The position numbers and the translations under genes are program-made. Positions 8,696-16,457 of a DNA stretch of 51,148 bases are shown piece after piece. The stretch is from Candidatus Yanofskyibacteriota bacterium. GTDB lineage: Bacteria > Patescibacteriota > Minisyncoccia > 2-02-FULL-40-12 > IGHO2-01-FULL-4-A. The stretch is taken from positions 1 to 51,148 of the forward strand of contig CAIUCV010000019.1 in assembly GCA_903897805.1 (NCBI GenBank), given 5' to 3'. The stretch's first letter is position 1; every line of letters begins with the position of its first letter. Below the pieces are notes generated by a model. That model did not search any database. It was not told where the DNA came from and saw nothing but the letters and a program-made list of their open reading frames with translations.

Positions 8696-9748
8696 ATGAA
8701 AGTTTTATATTTTGGTTTCTATAACCCAGAATACCCAAGAAATCATGTTTTGATTGATGGGCTTAGACAAAATGGAGTTGAAATCATTGAGTGTAATGAG
8801 TGGGACGTATCAATGTGGAGATACCCTAAGCTCGTCTGGAAATACTTGAAAATGAGGCCTAAGCACGACGCAATGATAGTTGGATTTCCCGGACAGGAAG
8901 CAATGTTTTTGGCGAAGTTTTTAACAAGAAAACCGATTATTTTCGATATATTTACCTCCCATTTTATGGGCTATATACTTGATAGGAAATATTTCTCATC
9001 GCAAAGTTTTCGGGCAAAATATTACCGTTTTCTTGACCGCTGGTCTTGTAAGTTAGCCGATGTCGTTATTTTAGATACCCAAGCCCATATAAACTTTTTT
9101 GTAAGGGAATTTGGCCTAGATCATAAAAAGTTTAAAAGGATATGGCTTGGAGCAAATCCTGATTTACACAGACCGAGGGAGGTTTTAAAGAATAATGATT
9201 TATTTTCTGTTTTATTCTGGGGCAACTTTATACCCCTTCAAGGAGCAGAGGTCATTGTTAAAACAGCTGAGATACTTCGAAACGAACCGATCATTTTTAA
9301 CTTAATAGGTAGGGGCCAGACACAAGAACCAAATAAAAATCTGGCTCGAGACCTGGGGCTTACAAAAGTTAATTTTTTAGGGCATTTGCCGGACCAAGCT
9401 TTAATAGAATATATTAGCAAATCTGATGTCTGCCTCGGCGTTTTTAGCAGCGGCCAGAAAGCCGACATTACCATTCAGAATAAAATTTTTGAATCGATGG
9501 CCTCAAAAAAGCCCATCATTACAGTTAAAACAACGGCACTTAGGGAATTATTAAATGATGGTCAGGGGGTTCTGTTGTGTGAAAAAAATAATCCGGAGGA
9601 TTTGGCCGCTAAGATACTAATGCTTAAAAATAACCCCGAACTTAAAAATAAAATCGCCGAAGAAGGATACAAACTATTTTTGGAAAAATTAACTCCCAAG
9701 AAAATCGGTCAAGATCTAGTAAAAATCGTAGCCGAATTTAAAAAATAA
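8696..9748 (+). CDS. Glycosyltransferase, GT4-like
   Basis: A 350-residue GT-B-type protein opening with MKVLYFGFYNPEYPRN. The second domain contains VLFWGNFIPLQGAEVIV, the usual strand at the domain boundary, and QNKIFESMASKKPIITV at the donor site, where only the second acidic residue of E-x7-E is kept. Length matches the shorter GT4 members. It stands 50 bp after the radical SAM gene, a gap holding only a tiny AT-rich sequence. The next gene follows by 4 bp. Acceptor unknown. Confidence 0.88.
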   Translation: MKVLYFGFYNPEYPRNHVLIDGLRQNGVEIIECNEWDVSMWRYPKLVWKYLKMRPKHDAMIVGFPGQEAMFLAKFLTRKPIIFDIFTSHFMGYILDRKYFSSQSFRAKYYRFLDRWSCKLADVVILDTQAHINFFVREFGLDHKKFKRIWLGANPDLHRPREVLKNNDLFSVLFWGNFIPLQGAEVIVKTAEILRNEPIIFNLIGRGQTQEPNKNLARDLGLTKVNFLGHLPDQALIEYISKSDVCLGVFSSGQKADITIQNKIFESMASKKPIITVKTTALRELLNDGQGVLLCEKNNPEDLAAKILMLKNNPELKNKIAEEGYKLFLEKLTPKKIGQDLVKIVAEFKK

Positions 9749-9752
9749 AAAT

Positions 9753-10925
9753 ATGAAAATTTTAATTGCCGGATACTCATTTATCAGACGAACTTACTTT
9801 GATACGTTTAATTTTTATCCGGAAAAAGACGGAGCATTTTTTTTATTGCCCAGGAAATGGATGGCCAAAGGAGGAAAAGTCGTTTTTTATCCTCCAAAAG
9901 AGAAGAATGTTCTTACGACGCCGGCGATTTTTCACCATTCCGGCTACCCATTAATAGGTGGATCATTGAAGGGGTGGATGCCCTTCTTCCCGCTGGCCTT
10001 ATTGCGCTCAAAGTTTAAAAGCCGAGTAAGCATTGTTTTTAACTGCAACGAGCCGATCCTTTTGAGCTCTTTTTATAATAGTTTTTGGGCTAAACTTTTC
10101 GGGTTTAAAAATATTTTGTTCTCTTGGGAGAACGTCCCTTACGAAACCAAATTCATGGGGTTTGGTTCAATGATACAAAAGTTTATTTTGAAGTTGAATT
10201 TATTTTTTTGCGACGGCATAGTGTGCGGTAATAAAAAGTGCAAAGCAATTTTCGAAAAACTAACGTCAAAACCCCTCGAAGTGATTCCGATGAGTGGTTT
10301 GAATGAGAAATTTTTTAAACCTCTGGGGATTAAAATTACGAAAGAATTAGAGGGCATAAATCTGGAAGGGAAAATTATTTTTTCCTTTGCCGGTGCCATA
10401 GGTTTTAGAAAAGGCATCCATCTTTTAGTAAAAGTTTTCCCCGGGGTTTTGGAGCAAATCCCGAACTCTGTTTTAATAATTGCCGGGAGCGGGGAATATG
10501 AACGGGAGATTGATCAGTTAATTGACAGTCTTGACTTGAGAAACAGTATAATCAGGATACCCTGGCTGAATCAAGAGCAACTGCGCCACCTTTTATCCAT
10601 TTCGGAGATATTTTTGTATCCTAGCCTGCCATATAAAGGTTGGGAGGAGCAATTCGGTTATTCAATGGCTGAGGCGTCGCTTATGGAGCTTCCGGTTATT
10701 TCCACAACATCCGGTTCAATAGAAGAAGTGGTTGTAGATGGGAAGACGGGCATTTTAGTAAAACCCGGGGATAAAGATAAATTAAAAGATGCGATGATAA
10801 GATTAGGAAAGGATGAAAATTTACGAAAGAACCTAGGGACGGCCGGGCGGCAATATATTATGGAAAATTTTAGTTACCAAAAAGTAGCCCGAAGTTTTTA
10901 CGATTTTTTTAAGAAATTTAAATGA
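9753..10925 (+). CDS. Glycosyltransferase family 4
   Basis: A 390-residue GT4 protein. The second domain has FSFAGAIGFRKGIHLLV and the E-x7-E donor motif in EEQFGYSMAEASLMELPVIS, followed by GSIEEVVVDGKTG. The N-terminal half has an aromatic-rich segment (FSWENVPYETKF) that recurs in membrane-associated GT4 enzymes. It ends in an ATGA overlap with the next gene, so the two are likely translated together. Donor sugar cannot be assigned. Confidence 0.92.
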   Translation: MKILIAGYSFIRRTYFDTFNFYPEKDGAFFLLPRKWMAKGGKVVFYPPKEKNVLTTPAIFHHSGYPLIGGSLKGWMPFFPLALLRSKFKSRVSIVFNCNEPILLSSFYNSFWAKLFGFKNILFSWENVPYETKFMGFGSMIQKFILKLNLFFCDGIVCGNKKCKAIFEKLTSKPLEVIPMSGLNEKFFKPLGIKITKELEGINLEGKIIFSFAGAIGFRKGIHLLVKVFPGVLEQIPNSVLIIAGSGEYEREIDQLIDSLDLRNSIIRIPWLNQEQLRHLLSISEIFLYPSLPYKGWEEQFGYSMAEASLMELPVISTTSGSIEEVVVDGKTGILVKPGDKDKLKDAMIRLGKDENLRKNLGTAGRQYIMENFSYQKVARSFYDFFKKFK

Positions 10926-12124
10926 GGATAACCTATATAACAAATCAGCGCATGCCGACAGAAAAAGCCTACGGCGTTCAAGTCAGTAAAATGTGCGAAG
11001 CCTTTGCTTATTCCGGAGTTTCGGTAATTTTACTGGTGCCATTTAGAAAAAATAAGATTAAGGAAGCGCCGTTTGAATACTATGATATCAAAGAGAATTT
11101 TAAGTTTAAGAAAATCTGGGCACCGGATTTCTATTTCTCGGGGCGATCGGACAAAGTTGCGGTCGTATTGAAAAATTTCATTTCGGCAGTGATTATGTCG
11201 GTTTGGACATTTGCCGAGGAGGCAGATATTTTTTATTCTCGTGACGAGCTGGTTCTTTTCCTCCTCTCTTTTTTAAAAAAACCGCAGAAGCTGGTTTTTG
11301 AGGCTCACAAATTTTCTAATTCAAGGCTATTTTTCTACAGACGATTTAAGAAAAAGAATTTTAAAATCGTCGTAATTTCCCGCGGGCTAAAAGAAAAATT
11401 TGTTGAATTTGGTTTTAAGCCGGAGAATATTTTAATTGCTCATGACGGGGTTGATTTGGAGGAATTTAATATCTCGGAAAGCAAAGAAGATTGCCGAGAG
11501 AAACTTAATCTCCCCCAAAATAAAAAGATTATCGGATATGTCGGCCAGCTTAGAACCATGGGGATGGAGAAGGGCATAAAGAGTTTGATTGAAGCATTTA
11601 AGATTTTACGCGGCGAATTCCCCGATGTATTGCTTCTAATCGTCGGCGGCAGCAATGTGGATATGGAGTATTACAGATTTTTTGCGCGAGAGACCGGCCT
11701 AAAGGATGAGGTGTCATTTACGGGACAGAGAGCCCACAATGAGATTCCTTTTTACCTTAAGGCTTCTGATGTTCTGGTGATGCCATTTCCCGACAAGCCT
11801 CATTATGCCTGTTACATGTCCCCCTTAAAAATGTTTGAATATATGGCATCTGGGCGGCCGATTATCGCGTCTGATTTACCTTCTATCAGGGAGGTGCTTA
11901 ACGAGGGAAATTCTATTTTAGTTAAGCCGGATGATCCTGAAGCCCTTGCAGGCGGCATTAAAAAAACGCTGGAAAACATTGCGCTTTCAGACCGAGTAAG
12001 TCAAACCGCTTTTGAAAACGCAAGAGGATATACTTGGGGGAAGAGAGCGGCAAAAATAATAAGATTTATAGATACAACCCGCGATAATTATGAAAAGCGA
12101 TACGTGCCCCAAAAACTTAAATGA
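10922..12124 (+). CDS. Glycosyltransferase, GT4-like
   Basis: A 400-residue GT-B-type enzyme beginning ITYITNQRMPTEKAYGVQV. The second domain has IGYVGQLRTMGMEKGI and the donor-site block MSPLKMFEYMASGRPIIASD; the first glutamate of E-x7-E is replaced and the second is kept, as in a common GT4 subgroup. It overlaps the previous gene by 4 bp and the next one by 35 bp, so its last codons are read in two frames. Likely cytoplasmic, acting on the lipid-linked glycan. Confidence 0.9.
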   Translation: MRITYITNQRMPTEKAYGVQVSKMCEAFAYSGVSVILLVPFRKNKIKEAPFEYYDIKENFKFKKIWAPDFYFSGRSDKVAVVLKNFISAVIMSVWTFAEEADIFYSRDELVLFLLSFLKKPQKLVFEAHKFSNSRLFFYRRFKKKNFKIVVISRGLKEKFVEFGFKPENILIAHDGVDLEEFNISESKEDCREKLNLPQNKKIIGYVGQLRTMGMEKGIKSLIEAFKILRGEFPDVLLLIVGGSNVDMEYYRFFARETGLKDEVSFTGQRAHNEIPFYLKASDVLVMPFPDKPHYACYMSPLKMFEYMASGRPIIASDLPSIREVLNEGNSILVKPDDPEALAGGIKKTLENIALSDRVSQTAFENARGYTWGKRAAKIIRFIDTTRDNYEKRYVPQKLK

Positions 12125-13157
12125 CCATCTTCTTGCCTGTGGCAAGAACAGAATCCTTCTGGTTGCAGCCGGGCCTTGCGCGTTCAAAGACCCCTGCCGA
12201 AAAGCTCTGATCAAGTTGGGTTTTGAGATTACGGATTTTGATTATCGCAGCAGCATATATTTTCACAGCAAGACGATGCGCAGGATATCCAGGAAACTCC
12301 CATTTATCAAGAGAGTTGTAAATAAAAATACCAATCGGCGGTTTAAAAGGGCGATTGATATTTCTCAGCCTGACGCCCTTTTTTGTTTAAAAGCGGATAC
12401 GATTTATCCCGAAACGGTGCAGTATGCAAGAAAAAAAGGTATCATCACAATTAATTGGTACCCCGATTTTATTTGGGACTGGGATACAATCCAAAAACTG
12501 GTGCCGGTTTATGATTTTTTCTTTAGTCAGGATTCCTATGTCCTGCGATTGCTAAAGGAAAGAGGATTTAACAATTGTCACTATCTACCTTCGGCCGCTG
12601 ATTTAAATGAAAATAATCCAGATCCGTTTATAAATAGAACCGACAATTATAATATAGCTATGATTGCCACCTATTCGGGATCTGTATATTCCGAAAGGGC
12701 CAAATACATCGAAGCCGTAAAGGATTTGGGGCTTAACATTTGGGGTCCACCAAGTTGGTTAGGCAGTCCTCTGAAGCACTACTATAGGGGCACAATAACG
12801 CCGGATAAAGTATTTGATATATATAGAGAAACCAAAATCGTTCCGAACATCCATTATAGCAAAGAAATTGCCGAGGGTATTTCTCTCAGGCCGTTTGAAA
12901 CGATGGGCTCTGGAGCAATGCTCATATCCGATGATGTGAGGAGTGATATATTCAATCTTTTTAAGGATGGCGAGGAGTTTGTTTCTTTCCCTGATGGGGA
13001 TGCCAATGATTTCAGAAAAAAAGTCAAGTATTATTTAGAACACGAGGATGAGCGTCTCAGAATCGCTAAAAACGGTTATAAAAAAATCATAGCAAAACAT
13101 ACCTATAACACGCGGATGAAAGAAATGATAGATGTGGTTAGCAGAAAGAAAGTATGA
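12090..13157 (+). CDS. CgeB-like glycosyltransferase
   Basis: A 355-residue protein whose C-terminal half matches the CgeB/Glyco_trans_1_2 type: SLRPFETMGSGAMLISDD followed by a glutamate-rich tail and the closing IIAKHTYNTRMKEMIDVV. The N-terminal part (RILLVAAGP) is the usual entry to the first Rossmann domain. The ATG at 12090 is the only plausible start in this frame, because the ATG at 12121 is out of frame; this gives a 35-bp overlap with the upstream GT. CgeB-family proteins add sugars to spore or surface glycans elsewhere; here a role in the same surface glycan is inferred. A second copy of its C-terminus survives at 14111-14212. Confidence 0.85.
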   Translation: MKSDTCPKNLNDHLLACGKNRILLVAAGPCAFKDPCRKALIKLGFEITDFDYRSSIYFHSKTMRRISRKLPFIKRVVNKNTNRRFKRAIDISQPDALFCLKADTIYPETVQYARKKGIITINWYPDFIWDWDTIQKLVPVYDFFFSQDSYVLRLLKERGFNNCHYLPSAADLNENNPDPFINRTDNYNIAMIATYSGSVYSERAKYIEAVKDLGLNIWGPPSWLGSPLKHYYRGTITPDKVFDIYRETKIVPNIHYSKEIAEGISLRPFETMGSGAMLISDDVRSDIFNLFKDGEEFVSFPDGDANDFRKKVKYYLEHEDERLRIAKNGYKKIIAKHTYNTRMKEMIDVVSRKKV

Positions 13158-13320
13158 AAATCTATTTTGCGAGCTGGTAATCCCAAAAAGGCCGCACTAT
13201 CCCGGAACGGGTGATGACATTATGGAATATTATAATGTCAAAAATCCATTTAAGATAACCAGATTATATTTGCTTGATTTAATAAATCTTCGGACATTTC
13301 TTAAATGTATAAAAAACTAA
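13154..13320 (+). pseudogene. Degenerate coding remnant between CgeB-like and methyltransferase genes
   Basis: An ATG at 13154 opens MKIYFASW and stops after eight codons, while another frame over the same DNA (up to 13320) reads as plausible protein with KRPHYPGTGDD and KNPFKITRLYLLDL. Together these look like the beginning of a gene broken by a frameshift and truncated where the methyltransferase begins. No family could be assigned to it. It could also be non-coding spacer that happens to be open. Confidence 0.4.
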
Positions 13321-14105
13321 AAAACTTGATTCTTGATCCTAATCCATTGCGCGCAATAGCTAAGAAAATTATTCAAAAGTTTGGTAGTTATGAGCAGCGC
13401 ATAAGAATAGGAGCTACAGACTATCCGTACTACGGTTACTGCGTTTATAACGCTGCTATTTTAGCGAGGAAACTTGGGTATAAGCGGATAAGTGTTTTGG
13501 AGTTCGGGGTAGCTAAGGGAGATGGACTCAAAAATCTTGAATGGCACGCCCAAGAAATCTCAAAACTGCTTTCGATAGACATTGACATTTACGGCTTTGA
13601 TACGGGCGAAGGACTTCCAGAACCTTTGGATTATAGAGATCTCCCGTATCACTTTAAAGGGGGATTCTACAAAATGGACATTCCCAAACTCCAAGCACAA
13701 TTGAGAAGGGCAAAATTGGTATTGGGAGACATTAAAGAAACGTCCAAAAACTTTTTCGAAAAGTATAATCCAGCGCCAATCGGAGCAATAATGCAAGACC
13801 TTGATTTCTATTCATCAACAGTCGTTGCGCTGAGCATGCTTGAGGCTGGCGAAAAATACTATTTGCCTCGTGTATTCTGCTACTTTGACGATACTGTTGG
13901 AACTGAAGTTGAGTTATACAACGATTTCACCGGAGAGAGGTTGGCAATAAACGAGTTTAATCAAGTCCACGGGGACATTAAACTGGGACTTCCTTACCAT
14001 CTATTAGCAAGAAGGGTTGTGGAGTCCTGGCATCATCGAATATGGATATGTCATTTCTTTAAGCACAGTCGTTACAATGAATTTATTAGCATGGAAGATC
14101 GATAA
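13305..14105 (+). CDS. Putative class I SAM-dependent methyltransferase (TylF-like)
   Basis: A 266-residue protein. SVLEFGVAKGDGLKNLEW (about residues 64-81) matches the SAM-binding glycine loop, IYGFDTGEGLPEP (about 98-110) the acidic second strand, and IMQDLDFYSSTVVAL (about 161-175) the DxD-like region seen in TylF/macrocin-type O-methyltransferases. A sugar or lipid O-methylation role is plausible from context. It is flanked upstream by a degraded ORF and downstream by a copy of the C-terminus of the CgeB-like gene, which suggests it was inserted or exposed by recombination. Substrate unknown; the fold call is moderate. Confidence 0.7.
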   Translation: MYKKLKNLILDPNPLRAIAKKIIQKFGSYEQRIRIGATDYPYYGYCVYNAAILARKLGYKRISVLEFGVAKGDGLKNLEWHAQEISKLLSIDIDIYGFDTGEGLPEPLDYRDLPYHFKGGFYKMDIPKLQAQLRRAKLVLGDIKETSKNFFEKYNPAPIGAIMQDLDFYSSTVVALSMLEAGEKYYLPRVFCYFDDTVGTEVELYNDFTGERLAINEFNQVHGDIKLGLPYHLLARRVVESWHHRIWICHFFKHSRYNEFISMEDR

Positions 14106-14110
14106 CTTCT

Positions 14111-14212
14111 ATGAAAATGCAAACAGATAATTCGCAAAAAACAATTACCAGACATACTTACAATGTTAGAATGAGAGAGATGATGGACATTGTTAATAAA
14201 TTCGGCGAATAA
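14111..14212 (+). pseudogene. C-terminal remnant of a second CgeB-like glycosyltransferase
   Basis: A 33-codon ORF whose peptide (ITRHTYNVRMREMMDIV) lines up with the last residues of the CgeB-like protein at 12090-13157 (IAKHTYNTRMKEMIDVV). Similar length and the same position relative to a stop codon show it is the tail of a paralogous copy. The body of the gene is absent; the methyltransferase sits between the two tails. Confidence 0.75.
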
Positions 14213-14242
14213 AACCGGGATTGACAAAGTCGGTGAGCCTAG

Positions 14243-14271
14243 TTGACAAAAACACTGCAAATCGATAACAT
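14243..14271 (+). promoter_or_regulatory. Sigma70-like promoter of the radical SAM cassette
   Basis: A perfect TTGACA (14243-14248) is followed after 17 nt by TAACAT (14266-14271). A second TTGACA lies at 14221. This is the best consensus -35 in the window and contrasts with the weak -35 boxes elsewhere. Transcription would start near 14278, about 50 nt before the ATG. Confidence 0.7.
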
Positions 14272-14283
14272 CTAGTTAGTACT

Positions 14284-14320
14284 ATCCTTCCAAAAGAAGG
14301 ATTTTGAAAATTAAGGAGGG
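14284..14320 (+). promoter_or_regulatory. Leader hairpin and strong Shine-Dalgarno
   Basis: ATCCTTC and GAAGGAT (14284-14290, 14296-14302) form a perfect 7-bp stem with a CAAAA loop. The ribosome site AAGGAGGG (14313-14320) is 7 nt before the ATG at 14328 and decides that start over the TTG at 14304. Shine-Dalgarno sites this strong are rare in the window. Confidence 0.65.
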
Positions 14321-14327
14321 AGATCAA

Positions 14328-15328
14328 ATGTCAGACCAAAGAAACTTGGCTAGCTTCCAATCAGCAAATACCTTGCCCTGGAAGCTTTTTCAGGATACAG
14401 AACTAATACGCAGCATTACTTCCAATAAAATCATACTTCCCCGACATCTACAGGTTGGCCCGACGAGTGCCTGCAATTTAAACTGCTCTTTTTGCTCATG
14501 CAAGAACCGAGCAAGAACCGAGCAAGAACCGTACTCTCCATAGATGCGCTCAGGGCAATTGTTGACCTCAGCATACGTCTCAAGGTTGCAGGTTTTACGA
14601 TAACCGGCGATGGCGAGCCATTGCTTCACCCGAAGATTAATCAGTTTCTTGAATACGCCCTAGACCACGGCATCAAACTGGGGCTGGTTACCAACGGATC
14701 GATGTTGGACTGCTTGGACAAAACCATTGCCTCTCTGCTTACGTGGTTGAGAATTTCCTTTGATGATAATCGTGAGTTTGACTCGGCATTTATTTGTCAA
14801 TTAGAAACCCTGTGCGAAGCAGGTAATGGGATTGACTTAGCATTCAGTTATGTTGTGTCTCCCCATTATCGGCTTGAAAAAATCGCTGAAATAATTTGCT
14901 ATGCCAATCGCCATCAATTCACTCATATCCGACTGGTTCCTGACTTGTACCAAACTGAGCTCGTGGACATGAATGCACTTCAGGGCGCGCTGGAAAACCT
15001 TGGTATTGACACTAGCCGATGTATTTTTCAAGGCCGCTCTCAGTGGACAGTTGGTGTCCGGGAATGCTGGATTTCCTTGCTCAAACCCATGATTGCCTCT
15101 GATGGCTATTTATATCCTTGTTGCGGCGTGCAATACGCTTTGCCGGATGCCGACAAACAAAGAACATTTCCGGTCGAAATGCGCATGGGGCATTTTACGG
15201 AACTGCCCGCCATCATACAAGAACAAAAATGTTTTGATGGCTCAAGATGCGTCAGATGTTATTATGACAATTACAATACTGCCCTATCGGGTTTACTGGC
15301 CGAATATCAACACCTCGACTTCGTTTAG
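14328..15328 (+). pseudogene. Radical SAM/SPASM-like protein, frameshifted by an 11-bp repeat
   Basis: The first frame (from 14328) gives the radical SAM cluster motif C49-x3-C53-x2-C56 (ACNLNCSFC) and then runs to a stop near 14543. A second frame continues to 15328 with GFTITGDGEPLLHP, the glycine-rich SAM strand, and a cysteine-rich C-terminus (DGYLYPCCG, CVRCYYDNY) typical of SPASM/twitch domains. The break falls in a tandem 11-mer at 14501-14531. Removing one unit restores one continuous frame of 329 residues through KNRARTVLSIDALR. Members mature peptides, sugars or cofactors; the substrate is unknown. It has its own promoter, ribosome site and terminator, unlike neighbouring genes. It may be inactive, switchable by repeat slippage, or an assembly artefact. 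Confidence 0.85.
14501..14531 (+). repeat. 11-bp tandem repeat causing a frameshift
   Basis: Two full copies of CAAGAACCGAG and a third partial copy (CAAGAACCG) occur in a row. The unit length is 11, so each gain or loss changes the frame. With one unit fewer the radical SAM gene is intact. Confidence 0.9.
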
Positions 15329-15348
15329 ACGAAGAAGCTTCCAAAAAC

Positions 15349-15373
15349 ACTCCTGCCAAAGACAGGAGTTTTT
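15349..15373 (+). terminator. Rho-independent terminator of the radical SAM cassette
   Basis: ACTCCTG and CAGGAGT (15349-15355, 15363-15369) form a 7-bp stem around a CCAAAGA loop, followed by a T tract to 15373. It begins about 20 nt after the stop codon at 15328. Confidence 0.85.
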
Positions 15374-15524
15374 GCTGTCAGAAACTCACAAATTTTTACA
15401 ATACCTCAGGAATGCTGTATTATCTATCCAGTTTCACTATGGAATTATATTATTTTTAAATATCTGCTAAAATTTTTGATGACCCCCCCTATGATTAATG
15501 GGCATTATTTTTTAGAAAAATAGT

Positions 15525-16322
15525 ATGGCATTTAAAGATACTGTAAAAACAGCAATATTCTTCTGCTTGAACGCAATATCAACCTTTTTGCCTAGGCACA
15601 GGAGTGCGGTTTTGCTTTACCATTCCATTGACGATAATGACGTTTACCTGACCGTGAAACCGGAGATTTTTGAAAAACAAGCGCAGTACTTAAAGGAAAA
15701 CGATTATCGCGTTATTAGTTTAAAAGAATTGGCCGGAATTATTAGAACAAAAAAGGAAATTCAGCCTAAGACGGTTGTCTTAACTTTTGACGATGGCTTT
15801 CTTTCCCATTACGAAAAAGTTTTCCCTATTTTAAAAAAATACAATTTTCCGGCGACCTTTTTTGTCAGTACCGGTTTAGTGGGGGGCAGTATGAATAATA
15901 GTCAGGGATTGCCCCAGTCGACTATGACCTGGGAACAGATCAAAGAGATGTCGCAGTCACCGTTAATTGATATTGAGCCGCACGGTGTTAGCCATAAAGA
16001 TTTTAGCAAGATTCCTTTGCTGGAGGCAGAGCGCGAAATCATTGAATCAAAAAATGAGATTGAGCAGAGATTGAATAAAAAATGTTTTTCTTTCGCCTTT
16101 CCGCGGGGCGGGTGCAATCAAGACCTGGCGGGTCTGGTAAAAAGACGCGGTTTTGAAACGGCAGTTACGATAAAAAAGGGATTGGTTAAAACTGGAGACG
16201 ACATCTTTATGCTGAAGAGGAATACAGTTGATTCATCTTGTGATAATAATATTCAATTTTTGGCAAGATTGAATTGGTCAGTCGTTTTGTTTGATCGTTT
16301 AACATCGCCCCTTAAGTTCTAA
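15525..16322 (+). CDS. Polysaccharide deacetylase (NodB/CE4)
   Basis: A 265-residue CE4 enzyme that should remove acetyl groups from N-acetylated sugars of the surface glycan or cell wall. The catalytic TFDDG motif (residues 87-91, D89/D90) and the metal-binding H153-x3-H157 (HGVSH) are present. SFAFPRGG gives the third CE4 motif. An N-terminal hydrophobic stretch (residues 8-22) may anchor it in the membrane with the domain outside. A candidate extended -10 (TGCTAAAAT, 15465-15473) precedes a C7 tract in the 5' leader. It is the first of two NodB genes here. Confidence 0.9.
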   Translation: MAFKDTVKTAIFFCLNAISTFLPRHRSAVLLYHSIDDNDVYLTVKPEIFEKQAQYLKENDYRVISLKELAGIIRTKKEIQPKTVVLTFDDGFLSHYEKVFPILKKYNFPATFFVSTGLVGGSMNNSQGLPQSTMTWEQIKEMSQSPLIDIEPHGVSHKDFSKIPLLEAEREIIESKNEIEQRLNKKCFSFAFPRGGCNQDLAGLVKRRGFETAVTIKKGLVKTGDDIFMLKRNTVDSSCDNNIQFLARLNWSVVLFDRLTSPLKF

Positions 16323-16457
16323 AAAACCATGTTCAAGATTAGACAGATTCGGACGCCTAATTTTATTTATTTTGATAAATTTTTGGGAACGAAAAATTTG
16401 CAAACCTGATTTTCGTGTGGTATTTTTAGTTTTATTCAAGCGCAGCCCGCAATCATT

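Noticed and set aside
16377-16399. AT-only hairpin after the first deacetylase as a terminator
   Set aside because: AAATTTTT and AAAAATTT pair, but the stem has no GC pairs and no T tract follows on the plus strand.
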